NCBI GenBank assembly: GCA_030652995.1 | Contig: JAUSAG010000009.1 | Coordinates: 124,001 to 188,000, forward strand | DNA from: Methylotenera sp. | GTDB taxonomy: Bacteria; Pseudomonadota; Gammaproteobacteria; Burkholderiales; Methylophilaceae | Reading direction: 5' to 3' | Length of the DNA: 64,000 bases | Part shown: positions 8,784 to 18,474 of the stretch, one piece after another | Numbering within the stretch: position 1 is the stretch's first letter | How the letters are laid out: each line of letters opens with the position of its first letter | Position numbers and translations under genes: made by a program | Notes under the pieces: model-generated | What the model was told of the DNA's origin: nothing | Database searches by the model: none | Seen by the model: the letters and a program-made list of their open reading frames with translations, nothing else

Positions 8784-9346
8784 ACACAAAAATACGGTTA
8801 TCTATAAACCATTTTCTGACTGTAAAAAGATTAACGGTTTTACTCACGCTCACAGCGATAACTGCATCATTCTTCAGTGCGTATTTTTACAACCGCATCA
8901 ATCAAATTGATGATTTCAATCAAGCGATTAGTGCTGGCAAACCGCCACAAACTGACTTGCAAAGTTTTGAAGCTAAGTTTTCAACGGCGTATTGGCTAGC
9001 TAACAAAGAACGCTACAAAGAAGCTACTTTACTATTTAACAAGGCGCTCAATGGTGCTAATGAGGAGCAAAAGGCCGCCATTCATTATAATTTGGGGAAT
9101 ATTTTCTTTAGGCGCGGATTAGCCATCAGTGGCACTAACATGACGGTGCGTGATGAAGCCGAATATTTGGTACGCCAAGCTAAAACCGCCTATCTACAGT
9201 CACTAAGACTGGATAACTCAAATTGGGGGGCGCGTCACAATCTGGATCGTCTGCTGGGCATGCTACCAGAAACAGCAGTGCCAGGCGCTGGGGAGAGCGA
9301 CTCACCAGGGCTCATTATGGGCAACATCCCTGTTGGCCTGCCATAA
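8774..9346 (+). CDS. mxaK: MxaK, membrane protein with TPR-like region
   Basis: 190 residues: one N-terminal membrane helix (LTVLLTLTAITASFFSAYFY, near 18-37) and a soluble region with tetratricopeptide-like helices (KERYKEATLLFNKALNG, AAIHYNLGNIFFRRG, AYLQSLRLDNSNWGARHNLDRLL). It lies between mxaC and mxaL and resembles BatC/BatE-type TPR partners of VWA membrane proteins. Assignment as MxaK rests mainly on order and architecture. The start overlaps the mxaC end by 10 bp and mxaL follows after 9 bp. Confidence 0.78.
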   Translation: MALNTKIRLSINHFLTVKRLTVLLTLTAITASFFSAYFYNRINQIDDFNQAISAGKPPQTDLQSFEAKFSTAYWLANKERYKEATLLFNKALNGANEEQKAAIHYNLGNIFFRRGLAISGTNMTVRDEAEYLVRQAKTAYLQSLRLDNSNWGARHNLDRLLGMLPETAVPGAGESDSPGLIMGNIPVGLP

Positions 9347-9355
9347 AGAATCATC

Positions 9356-10369
9356 ATGTTAACTTTACACAAATTTTTCAGCCACCTTCGTCATCGCCAC
9401 GACATTACGCTATTGCTAGCCTCACTTTTACTGCTGATCCTCGCTATTTTCAACCCAAAAATACCGGTTAAACGCGACATTTACAGTTACATTTTAGTAG
9501 CTGATATCTCACAAAGCATGAATGTTGTCGATAAAACACTCAACGGAAAACCAGTGTCGCGCGTGGCCTATATGCAAGACATGCTACATAAATTGGTGGG
9601 GGAGCTACCATGTGGCACCAATGTGAGCATGAGCGTATTTGCTGGCGTCAGCGTGGCGGCACTTTACACGCCGATAGAAGTTTGCGAAAACTTTGATGCC
9701 ATTAATGACACCATCGATCATCTTGATTGGCGCACAGCATGGTCTGGCAACAGTCGCATACGGGCGAGCATGACAACCCTTGCAAGAACCATTCGCTCAT
9801 TCCCAGAACCCGCACAAGTGGTGTTTTTTACTGACGGTGAAGAAGCGCCAAAAATCCACGTTTTTAATAAAGAAAATTTAACCGCGTTTCAAGGCGGTGA
9901 AGACTGGTTGCTGGTAGGCATTGGTGATGATAAGGGCGCGCCGATTCCTAAATTTGATGAATTCAACCAATTGATCGGTTATTGGTCCAACGAAAGCTTT
10001 GCCTTGCAGCCTGGCATTGCGCAAATTTCAGAATCCAACATTGGAACACGCAATGACAATGTAGCAGGCGAAACGGGCGATCGTTATTTATCAAAACTGG
10101 ATGAAGAATACTTGAAAGAGTTATCAAAAGAAGTAAATGGCATGTATGTGCGCGGTGATAACCTGCAAAGCATTCTGAGTGCGATGAAAAAGCAAAAGCC
10201 TGCAAGACGTGATAAATCAGGGTTTGAAATTCGCTGGATATTGGCTGGGCTTGCTGGATTTATGTTTATTTTGGCTTACACACCTAAGCACCCGGTGCAG
10301 GAACTAAAAACTCAATGGCGCAATTTTATTAATCGCCGCCGTCGCGTTAAGGAAGCATTGATTAAATAA
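9356..10369 (+). CDS. mxaL: MxaL, VWA membrane protein
   Basis: 337 residues: an N-terminal membrane helix (ITLLLASLLLLILAIF), a von Willebrand domain with MIDAS motif ADISQSMNVVDK near 49-60 and VVFFTDGEEAPK near 155, and a C-terminal helix (WILAGLAGFMFILAY). It is the last gene of the mxaRSACKL set and would act with MxaA, C and K in metal loading of methanol dehydrogenase. No mxaD, E, H or B follows; the next gene is an unrelated ygfX on the opposite strand. Confidence 0.84.
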   Translation: MLTLHKFFSHLRHRHDITLLLASLLLLILAIFNPKIPVKRDIYSYILVADISQSMNVVDKTLNGKPVSRVAYMQDMLHKLVGELPCGTNVSMSVFAGVSVAALYTPIEVCENFDAINDTIDHLDWRTAWSGNSRIRASMTTLARTIRSFPEPAQVVFFTDGEEAPKIHVFNKENLTAFQGGEDWLLVGIGDDKGAPIPKFDEFNQLIGYWSNESFALQPGIAQISESNIGTRNDNVAGETGDRYLSKLDEEYLKELSKEVNGMYVRGDNLQSILSAMKKQKPARRDKSGFEIRWILAGLAGFMFILAYTPKHPVQELKTQWRNFINRRRRVKEALIK

Positions 10370-10685
10370 GCGAGCGGGATTAAGTGTTGCCCGTAAATGG
10401 CATGTCCGTGGAATATATGCGCTGAAGCGCATTATTTCACACTTTACTTGCCAGTTTACTGGCGAAGTCAAATTGGGGAAGCCAAATACTGACTCATACG
10501 CCAAAGGCGTTTGGTCCACAGTAACCCAGATAGTACGAGGTGTACAGTGAGGTTGCGGAAACTTACAATGATATATTTGCACAACGCAGCAATTCGCCAG
10601 CGTAGCCATTTAATCAGTGTTTCCTTAAAAACAATTCAGAAAATTGACATTTAAACGGATTCAATTACACATCTTAAACCTGCGA
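10370..10685. other. Noncoding region after mxaL with three short stem-loops
   Basis: 316 bp between convergent mxaL and ygfX with no credible ORF. It contains three hairpins in close succession: ATGCGC-TGAA-GCGCAT (10417-10432), ACTTGCCAG-TTTA-CTGGCGAAGT (10446-10468) and ACGCC-AAA-GGCGT (10498-10510). None has a T-run, so classical termination is not obvious. They could act as a 3' stabilising region for the mxa mRNA or be a decayed repeat element. Confidence 0.5.
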
Positions 10686-11129
10686 TTAATGTGCCTGCCC
10701 CCAGCGCAACAAAACCCTTAGTTGACGATTACTTTCAGCATCTACCATATCGGGCAGAAAAACAATATGTGAAAACAATAATCGCCTAATAAAATCAAGC
10801 TGTTGGGTTTGGAAGTGCACAATGGTTAAATACGGTGTCACCACACAATCGGCGTACACCACCGCTACAAATTTCGCACCATCTCTAAACGTTAATTGCA
10901 ATTCATTTTTCACGTTGATGTTTAATGCAAGCAGTGACAGTGGTAGCAACAATAGTCCGCGTAAGCAAATCGAATAAGCAGCTAAGAGTAAAATAACAAC
11001 TACTAGTAGCCATTTAATCTGCCACGCCAATGGCAGCAGGATTAAAATACTACAAATGATCGAACTCATTAGCGTAATAAACACCGTCAATAAAATCGAA
11101 GGCTTGAAATTGATGCGGATTGGCTTCAT
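10686..11129 (-). CDS. YgfX/CptA-like small membrane protein
   Basis: 147 residues with two adjacent N-terminal membrane helices (about 12-33 and 37-60) and a small C-terminal beta domain (ELQLTFRDGAKFVAVVYADCVVTPYLTIVHFQ). This layout and the position next to ygfZ match YgfX-like proteins; in E. coli YgfX is associated with the CptA/SdhE system. No sdhE-like partner is visible here, so a toxin role is not supported. It is divergent from ygfZ with 46 bp between the starts. Confidence 0.6.
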   Translation of the reverse strand: MKPIRINFKPSILLTVFITLMSSIICSILILLPLAWQIKWLLVVVILLLAAYSICLRGLLLLPLSLLALNINVKNELQLTFRDGAKFVAVVYADCVVTPYLTIVHFQTQQLDFIRRLLFSHIVFLPDMVDAESNRQLRVLLRWGQAH

Positions 11130-11175
11130 ATTACAGATTGTAAATTTCCTAAGAATAATTTAAACAAAGGTTAGC

Positions 11176-12228
11176 ATGAGCATCACACAATGGCATCAGT
11201 TTCTTCAGAATTCTGCCGCACAGAATTTAGCTAATAATGATTCACAATTAAGTATCGTCAATGGAAAAGTGATCAGCTTTAGCGATGCGGCAACTGAACA
11301 GCAGTCACTGCTCCATGATACCGTCATCTGCGACCTTTCTCATTTAGGTTTACTACAACTACAAGGCGCTGATACGCTCAGTTTCCTGCAAGGTCAAGTC
11401 ACCAATGACGTTAAAGAACTCAATGGTCGCAATGCACACTACTCTGGTTACTGTAGTCCCAAAGGGCGCTTACTCGCTTTATTCCTGGCGTTTTCGCATC
11501 ACGACCACGTGCATTTGCAACTACCTAAAGAACTCATTGAGCCAATCTCAAAACGCCTGAAGATGTTCGTGATGCGAAGCAAGGTTGAAATTAAAGACGT
11601 CAGTGACCAAATAATTAAAATCGGTTTAAGCGGTTCAAAAGCTACTGCATTACTCAGCTCAATATTTTCTCAAACCCCTCAAATTGAATATGCGCTAGTA
11701 TCACTAGAAAATGCTGCTATTTTAAAGGTGCCTGGCACTCAACCGCGCTTCGAGATTTTCACCGATATCGGCAATGCGCCAACTATTTGGAACGCTTTAT
11801 TGCAAGAAGCAAAACCTGTAGGTGCGGCATGCTGGGAATGGCTGGAAATTCAGGCTGGTATTCCAGACGTTACTTTAAAAACACAAGAAGCATTTGTACC
11901 ACAAATGTTAAATTTAGATCTGCTAGGCGGCATCAACTTTAAAAAAGGCTGCTACACCGGGCAAGAGATTGTGGCGCGGACCCATTATCTTGGCACAGTA
12001 AAACGCCGCACGCACCTTGCCCACCTTAATGCCAGCTCACCTCCCAATGTAGGTGATGATGTCTCTAATAGTGCTCATGAAATTATTGGTAAAATTGTCA
12101 GGAGCGCACCCTCGCCTGTTAGTGGCTATGATGTACTGGCAGAGCTTAGACTTGAAAGTGTTGAAGCAGGTCAATTATTGATTGATGGCAACATTATTGA
12201 AATCAAGCCGCTTCCTTACAAACTTTAG
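11176..12228 (+). CDS. ygfZ: Folate-binding YgfZ family protein
   Basis: 350 residues, similar to YgfZ/IBA57 and related to the GcvT aminomethyltransferase fold. The diagnostic motif KGCYTGQEIVAR is present near 256-267, with the conserved Cys of the family. Early sequence LLQLQGADTLSFLQGQVTNDV is also typical. YgfZ proteins bind tetrahydrofolate and help assemble or repair certain iron-sulfur enzymes, including the tRNA thiolation enzyme MiaB. ATG at 11176 is preceded by an AAGGTTAGC segment. A strong bidirectional terminator separates it from the convergent thioredoxin gene. Confidence 0.9.
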   Translation: MSITQWHQFLQNSAAQNLANNDSQLSIVNGKVISFSDAATEQQSLLHDTVICDLSHLGLLQLQGADTLSFLQGQVTNDVKELNGRNAHYSGYCSPKGRLLALFLAFSHHDHVHLQLPKELIEPISKRLKMFVMRSKVEIKDVSDQIIKIGLSGSKATALLSSIFSQTPQIEYALVSLENAAILKVPGTQPRFEIFTDIGNAPTIWNALLQEAKPVGAACWEWLEIQAGIPDVTLKTQEAFVPQMLNLDLLGGINFKKGCYTGQEIVARTHYLGTVKRRTHLAHLNASSPPNVGDDVSNSAHEIIGKIVRSAPSPVSGYDVLAELRLESVEAGQLLIDGNIIEIKPLPYKL

Positions 12229-12280
12229 GCAACTGCCAAACACAGTTAGTTTTAGCAGCGTTAAACAATAACTCCCAATA

Positions 12281-12305
12281 AAAACGCGGCTAATAGCCGC
12301 GTTTT
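12281..12305. terminator. Bidirectional terminator between ygfZ and thioredoxin gene
   Basis: A perfect 12-bp stem AAAACGCGGCTA / TAGCCGCGTTTT around a single-base centre, with A- and T-runs on both sides, placed between convergent genes. Confidence 0.92.
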
Positions 12306-12333
12306 TATTGAGGGAAAACAGTTAGCTTAAAAT

Positions 12334-12705
12334 TTAGTTCGCTTTACTGGCCTCTTGTTTGTAATACTCACGCACTGGGGTCATGTCAAACTCACGTGCC
12401 CATTTAATAATTTCATCTAACGCTGGCGCGCCGATTTCACCCACTTGTGCATGAATACCTGCTTGCTCACGCACCACCAAAACACCCGGGATTTGGTTTA
12501 CTTCAAAGTACTCGCCAATTTCAGGGTCAGTCTCGGTATTCACTAAACCGAACACAATATCCGTGTTTTTTGCTGCAGCTGCTTCAAAAGTTGGCGTAAA
12601 TGCAACGCATGGGTCACACCATGGTGCCCAAAAATCGATGATGACAAAATCATTGTTTTCGATAGTTTCTTTGAAATTTTCTTTATTGAGTGCGACAACT
12701 GCCAT
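12334..12705 (-). CDS. Thioredoxin-family protein
   Basis: 123 residues with a thioredoxin fold: DFVIIDFWAPWCDPCVAF carries a CxxC at Cys30/Cys33, and QIPGVLVV supplies the cis-proline. The active site reads WCDPC instead of the classical WCGPC, which would be expected to change its redox potential. A short charged C-terminal extension follows. No signal peptide, so cytoplasmic. It is a single gene before the redox cluster. It may be a second thioredoxin, not the main TrxA. Confidence 0.85.
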   Translation of the reverse strand: MAVVALNKENFKETIENNDFVIIDFWAPWCDPCVAFTPTFEAAAAKNTDIVFGLVNTETDPEIGEYFEVNQIPGVLVVREQAGIHAQVGEIGAPALDEIIKWAREFDMTPVREYYKQEASKAN

Positions 12706-12811
12706 AACGACATCCTAATATGAATAATTGACTTAAATAAGTTACAAGAGTTTAGCAGAGCTCGAAGATTAAGTTAAGCGTGTAAACCAAGTTCTGCCGA
12801 TTGAATAAGCA

Positions 12812-13411
12812 CTAAACGACTGGTTTATCCCAACTATTAGCAAAAAATAGCGCATTGAGTGGGCGACGCTTACGCTCTGCTGTTTCACGACTTAATATTT
12901 CACCTTCTAAACTGGCAATATCAGCTGGGCAACCCACTGAAATCATCGCCATAGGAATATATTGTGCTGGAATAGCGAAAGCATCACGCGCGGCATCAGC
13001 ATTAAAACCGCCCATCTGATGCGCCATCAATCCCATGCTACTGGCTTGCAAACATAAATTCTCTGCCGCTGCACCTGTGTCATATTGCGCCCAACGGTTG
13101 GGTTGCTGATTATGGTTAAACAAAGTATCAGCACACACCAGCAACAATACTGGCGCATCTATCACCCAGGCCTGATTGCCTGCCACCAGACAATCAAACG
13201 CTGATTGCCAAGCTTTTGCATCAGCGCTTTTATTCCATACAATAAAACGCCAAGGCTGATCACCAAAACAGGAAGGCGCCCAGCGTGCGGCTTCAAGTAG
13301 TGCAAGCACCTGTTTATGTGAAACTACTTTTTCCGCATCGTAAGCCCTACCACTCCAACGGTTAGCGATTGTTGCATCAATTGGCACTTGAGTAATGGCT
13401 GGTTTTTGCAT
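12812..13411 (-). CDS. Nitroreductase-family flavoprotein
   Basis: 199 residues, FMN-dependent nitroreductase fold: NRWSGRAYDAEKVV at the N-terminus, LLEAARWAPSCFGDQPWRFIV (FMN-binding loop), and DTGAAAENLCLQASSMGLMAHQMGGF in the dimer-forming helix. Such enzymes reduce nitro compounds, quinones or enals with NAD(P)H; the substrate here is unknown. It lies 4 bp after the old yellow enzyme gene on the same strand, so the two are probably co-transcribed as part of a redox/electrophile detoxification group. Confidence 0.85.
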   Translation of the reverse strand: MQKPAITQVPIDATIANRWSGRAYDAEKVVSHKQVLALLEAARWAPSCFGDQPWRFIVWNKSADAKAWQSAFDCLVAGNQAWVIDAPVLLLVCADTLFNHNQQPNRWAQYDTGAAAENLCLQASSMGLMAHQMGGFNADAARDAFAIPAQYIPMAMISVGCPADIASLEGEILSRETAERKRRPLNALFFANSWDKPVV

Positions 13412-13415
13412 GATA

Positions 13416-14495
13416 TTAAGCCTTTAAGAACGGATAATCGGTGTAACCTTTTTCAGTACCACCATAAAAGGTATTTGCATCAGCTTCATTTAACGGTGCA
13501 TCGGCTTGAAAGCGTTCCACTAAATCCGGGTTAGCGATAAATGGTACACCATAGGCAATGGCATCTGCGTGACCGCTGGCAATCGCGGCATTACCACGTT
13601 GCTTATCGTAAGACAGGTTTGCGATGTAAGGGCCCTTAAAGTGCTGACGAAATGCATCAAAATCAAAGGGGTCAGCAATGCCGCCGCCATGAATACCGCC
13701 CTCCACCACATGCAGGTAAGCCAGCTTAAATGGGTTAAGCGCATCGGCCACGTAATTAAACAGCGCCTGCGGGTTACTATCATGCATGTCATTAAACGGG
13801 TTTACTGGTGAAAGACGCACACCCACTTTATCAGCTCCGGCAACCTCCACCACAGCTTTAGTCACTTCAAGCAACAAACGCGCTCTATTTTCAAAACTTC
13901 CACCGTAGTTATCCGTACGCTTATTACTGCCGTCGCGTAAAAACTGGTCTAATAAATAACCATTAGCAGCATGCACCTCAACGCCATCAAAACCTGCGGC
14001 AAGGGCGCTTTTAGTCGCATGCACATAGTCTGCAACAATACCGGCTAACTCACTCGCATCTAATGCGCGCGGGGCTACATAGTCAACCAAACCTTGATAG
14101 GTAAATGCTTTACCGGCTGGTTTAATTACTGAAGGTGCTACGGGTAGCGCACCATTTGGCAATAAACTTGGGTGCGAAATTCGACCCACATGCCAGAGTT
14201 GAATCACAATTTTTCCACCTTTAGCATGTACTGCATCTGTGATTTTTTTCCAGCCTGCAATTTGCGCGTCAGTATAAATCCCAGGTAATGCAGGATAGCC
14301 ATGCGCCATGGTAGAAATCGGCGTGGCCTCGGTAATAATCAAACCCGCAGAGGCACGCTGCTCATAATAAGTCGCATTCAAAGGTTGCGGTACACCGCCC
14401 TCACCTGCACGGTTTCGCGTCAGCGGTGCCATGACAAAGCGGTTTTTTAATTCAATACTACCCAGCTTGGTTGGGGAAAATAAATCTTTGGTCAT
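13416..14495 (-). CDS. Old yellow enzyme family alkene reductase (NemA-like)
   Basis: 359 residues, a full-length OYE barrel: LFSPTKLGSIELKNRFVMAPLTRNRA at the FMN-binding N-terminus, VIQLWHVGRISHP, and the active-site segment VEVHAANGYLLDQFLRDGSNKRTDNYGG. These flavoenzymes reduce activated C=C bonds and nitro compounds using NADPH. It is placed between yceI and the nitroreductase gene; all read toward lower coordinates from the LysR/pirin promoter region. NemA is the closest E. coli relative by architecture; the natural substrate is not deducible. Confidence 0.9.
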   Translation of the reverse strand: MTKDLFSPTKLGSIELKNRFVMAPLTRNRAGEGGVPQPLNATYYEQRASAGLIITEATPISTMAHGYPALPGIYTDAQIAGWKKITDAVHAKGGKIVIQLWHVGRISHPSLLPNGALPVAPSVIKPAGKAFTYQGLVDYVAPRALDASELAGIVADYVHATKSALAAGFDGVEVHAANGYLLDQFLRDGSNKRTDNYGGSFENRARLLLEVTKAVVEVAGADKVGVRLSPVNPFNDMHDSNPQALFNYVADALNPFKLAYLHVVEGGIHGGGIADPFDFDAFRQHFKGPYIANLSYDKQRGNAAIASGHADAIAYGVPFIANPDLVERFQADAPLNEADANTFYGGTEKGYTDYPFLKA

Positions 14496-14533
14496 TCGGT
14501 AATCCTTGAGTTATGAAACATTCCGGTTGAATC

Positions 14534-15112
14534 CTATTTGGCTTTAACGCCTTCTAACAGCAGCGTCACCTCAATATCATCACCCACTGGCGCATTTGGT
14601 TTTGTCATCCAGCTAAAACCGTAGTCAGAAGCCTTGATGGTAGTGCTCGCTTCAAAACCAGAACGCTCACCGCCCCATGGGTCTAATCCAAAACCTAAAA
14701 CTTTAAAAGGGAAGGCGATTTCTTTAGTAACGCCATGTAAGGTAAATTTTCCGGTTATTACACCTTCTGTCGCTGTTTTAGCCTCAACTTTAGTACTAAC
14801 AAAGCTGATTTCACCAAAATTGACTGCATCCAGATAATCAGGCTTTTTAATATGGTCATCTCGCTTAGCATGACCTGTGCTAATACTGGCTAAGCTAATT
14901 TTGGCATCGACACTTGAGTTAGCTAAATTATCGCGATCAATTTTAATCACGCCTTTAATATCATTAAAGCTACCTGAAGTTTTAGCAACCACATGACGGA
15001 TGCTAAAGTTAGCAAAGCTATGTGCTGAGTCAATATTGTAAACTTCGTTAGCAGCAAAGGCTAAGTTACTCAAAAATAAGATGGATACTGCGGTAAATAG
15101 AATTTTTTTCAT
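14534..15112 (-). CDS. YceI-family periplasmic protein
   Basis: About 192 residues from the ATG at 15112, which has a good AAAGGTAAC ribosome binding site; the tracked start at 15151 only adds an unlikely leader. A clear signal peptide (KKILFTAVSILFLSNLAFA) precedes the YceI domain: YNIDSAHSFANFSIRHVV, KRDDHIKKPDYLDAVNF, FGLDPWGGERSGFEAS and a typical C-terminal DDIEVTLLLEGVKA. YceI proteins are lipocalin-like barrels that bind isoprenoid or lipid ligands in the periplasm. The gene lies between pirin and OYE genes in the same orientation. Confidence 0.9.
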   Translation of the reverse strand: MKKILFTAVSILFLSNLAFAANEVYNIDSAHSFANFSIRHVVAKTSGSFNDIKGVIKIDRDNLANSSVDAKISLASISTGHAKRDDHIKKPDYLDAVNFGEISFVSTKVEAKTATEGVITGKFTLHGVTKEIAFPFKVLGFGLDPWGGERSGFEASTTIKASDYGFSWMTKPNAPVGDDIEVTLLLEGVKAK

Positions 15113-15202
15113 GATGTTACCTTTCATTTTAAAATTTTTAGTGAGTTGCATGGTTACTTAACTACAGGAAGACTGCTAAAACTTATAAATAGTTGCTTAA
15201 AT

Positions 15203-15913
15203 CTACGCACCTGACATGGGCAAATCAAACCATAACATTTCTGCATTTGATTGCGCAGCAATTTCAACACTAGTTTCGTTTTCAATTTTTGCCGCATCGC
15301 CAACGTTAAGCAGACTTCCTGCACATAACACTTCACCAGCCACCACCTGCAAATAAGCACAACGCTTTTGTTGCAACGGCAGACTAAGTTTATGCTCGGC
15401 ATCTAACGCGGTAGCGTATAAGTCAACGGCTTGATGTATGGTAATTGCACCCTCACGCCCATCTGCCGATGCAATTAAACACCACTGATTATGCTTTTGT
15501 TCATCAGAAAAATGTTTTTGCTCATAAGACGGGACTAAATTAGTTTTTTCTGGTGTAATCCATATCTGTAACAAGTGCGCTTCACCTTCAGCCAAAGCGT
15601 TTATCTCGCTATGCCGAATGCCAGAGCCTGCCGTCATGCGCTGCACATCTCCAGCACGGATTATCGAGCCATTGCCCATGCTATCTCGATGCGTTAATTC
15701 ACCCGCTAGCATATAGGTGACAATTTCCATATCACGATGTGAGTGCATGCCAAACCCTCCGCCAGCAGCGATCTTATCCTCGTTAATCACGCGTAGCACT
15801 GAATAACCCATGTGTACGGGGTCGTGGTATTCTGCAAATGAAAAAGAATGATAGCTATCTAGCCATCCATGGTTAGCGTGGCCACGATCCTGAGATTTTC
15901 TAATCGTAATCAT
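15203..15913 (-). CDS. Pirin-family bicupin (YhhW-like)
   Basis: 236 residues, two cupin halves. The first has the metal-binding pattern GFGMHSHRDMEIVTYMLAGELTHRDSMG with HxHxxxE and a later His; also VQRMTAGSGIRHSE. YhhW-type pirins have quercetinase activity in vitro, but the in vivo substrate is open. First gene of the minus-strand redox cluster, divergent from the LysR regulator, with two matching palindromes in the shared intergenic region. Confidence 0.9.
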   Translation of the reverse strand: MITIRKSQDRGHANHGWLDSYHSFSFAEYHDPVHMGYSVLRVINEDKIAAGGGFGMHSHRDMEIVTYMLAGELTHRDSMGNGSIIRAGDVQRMTAGSGIRHSEINALAEGEAHLLQIWITPEKTNLVPSYEQKHFSDEQKHNQWCLIASADGREGAITIHQAVDLYATALDAEHKLSLPLQQKRCAYLQVVAGEVLCAGSLLNVGDAAKIENETSVEIAAQSNAEMLWFDLPMSGA

Positions 15914-15921
15914 ATATAATT

Positions 15922-15938
15922 ATTCAAACCTTTTGAAT
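15922..15938. promoter_or_regulatory. Palindrome near the pirin start (candidate LysR-type box)
   Basis: ATTCAAA-N3-TTTGAAT, a 17-bp dyad of the T-N11-A kind bound by LysR regulators, just upstream of the pirin start codon. A matching site lies at 15999-16015. Confidence 0.6.
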
Positions 15939-15998
15939 TTATAATTACATGTTATATATAGAACAATAACATTCATAGCTAATAATTTTGTATTAAAT

Positions 15999-16015
15999 GT
16001 TCAAATAATTTGATT
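15999..16015. promoter_or_regulatory. Second copy of the palindrome near the lysR start
   Basis: GTTCAAA-N3-TTTGATT matches the 15922-15938 site in 15 of 17 positions outside the 3-base spacer difference pattern (shared core TTCAAA-N3-TTTGA). It lies about 20 bp before the LysR start codon, a position suited to autoregulation. Confidence 0.55.
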
Positions 16016-16034
16016 GATATTTCATTAAAAAATC

Positions 16035-17463
<1,429 letters not shown>

Positions 17464-17494
17464 AAAAACCCGCTAACTGAATGAGCGGGTTTTT
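17464..17494. terminator. Bidirectional terminator between tadA and the YbhL-like gene
   Basis: AAAAACCCGCT and AGCGGGTTTTT form an 11-bp stem around a 9-base loop between convergent genes, with A/T runs on each side. Confidence 0.9.
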
Positions 17495-17517
17495 AGTAAA
17501 TCTACAAGCTGAACTAG

Positions 17518-18207
17518 TTAGTCATTACCGCCCATTAAACCCATCAGTAGATGCAACAAACTAGTGAACAAATTGTAGATGCTCAAGTAAAGCCCTAAAG
17601 TTGCCATGACATAATTGGTTTCACCACCATTAACAATACGGCTAACGTCATACAAAATAAAACCTGAGAACAAAATCACGCCAATAGCAGATAAAGCCAG
17701 CGCCATTGCTGGAATTTGCAAGAAAATATTAGCCAGTGATGCCACAATCAGCAAAACAATACCTACCAGCAAAAATTTACCCATAAAGCTGAAATCTTTT
17801 TTGCTGGTGCTAGCAATACTTGCCAGCGTCAAAAGAATAATCCCTGTACCGCCAGCCGCTAGGCCCACAATTTGAGCACCATTGTTTAAATGCAAAGCAT
17901 GTTGCAAGATTGGACCGAGTAGCAAACCCATTAAAAAGGTTAAACCTAGTAACAAAACCACGCCCATGCTACTGTTGCGATTAGCTGAAATTGCCGCAAA
18001 CATGCCAAACATTACTGCCATTGCGCCAATAGCAAAAACAAATGGGTGCTGTTGAACAAAGGCAAAATTTAAACTCATGCCAATAAACGCACCAATGACC
18101 GTTGGAATCATGGTTAAACCTAATAATGCGTAGGTATTACGCAAAACTTTATTAGTTGCTAACTGAGCCGATTCAGTGCGACCTAAAACTGGGGTATTGT
18201 CAAACAT
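17518..18207 (-). CDS. Bax inhibitor-1 family membrane protein (YbhL/YccA-like)
   Basis: 229 residues with about seven hydrophobic helices and the family motif FILYDVSRIVNGGETNYVMATLGLYLSIYNLFTSLLHLL near the C-terminus, including the conserved aspartates of the BI-1 pore. Family members are membrane proteins; YccA modulates FtsH proteolysis in E. coli, and some act as proton-sensitive calcium channels. Role here unknown. A miniature repeat lies upstream of it, between this gene and nagZ. Confidence 0.9.
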   Translation of the reverse strand: MFDNTPVLGRTESAQLATNKVLRNTYALLGLTMIPTVIGAFIGMSLNFAFVQQHPFVFAIGAMAVMFGMFAAISANRNSSMGVVLLLGLTFLMGLLLGPILQHALHLNNGAQIVGLAAGGTGIILLTLASIASTSKKDFSFMGKFLLVGIVLLIVASLANIFLQIPAMALALSAIGVILFSGFILYDVSRIVNGGETNYVMATLGLYLSIYNLFTSLLHLLMGLMGGND

Positions 18208-18287
18208 TGTTGTTTCCTTTAAAAATTAAACACTACGGATAGTAAGATAACGATTAACGACATAAGTTTCAAGTTAAATTTTAATGG

Positions 18288-18471
18288 CATCTCTAAAAAC
18301 TCGAGTTCCTGTACTAGCAAGGCGCGAGAAAAATTATGACGCTACCTATGTTTGATAGTAAGGCGTAATTTTTTGTGTGTAACGCCCGCTTAGCGACATA
18401 CGACTTTTCAAGCACTTTAGTGCTTAGAAAATCGGAGTGCCCGTGGTACGGAAATTATATTTTTAGAGGTA
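18288..18471. repeat. MITE-like intergenic element between nagZ and the YbhL-like gene
   Basis: Terminal inverted repeats CTCTAAAAA (18291-18299) and TTTTTAGAG (18460-18468) bound about 180 bp without coding capacity, abutting the nagZ stop. Inside are a near-duplicated pair (AAGGCGCGAGAAAAATTATG and AAGGCGTAATTTTTTG) and a perfect hairpin AAGCAC-TTTA-GTGCTT (18410-18425) flanked by TTTTC/GAAAA. The structure fits a non-autonomous miniature element; no copy of a matching transposase is in the window. The 86-codon ORF in it is not credible. Confidence 0.6.
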
Positions 18472-18474
18472 CTC

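Noticed and set aside
10304-10609. 101-codon minus-strand ORF after mxaL
   Set aside because: No family motif, overlaps mxaL antisense, and crosses the three hairpins.
10686-11129. YgfX as a toxin of a toxin-antitoxin system
   Set aside because: No SdhE-like antitoxin gene is adjacent; only the membrane protein architecture is supported.
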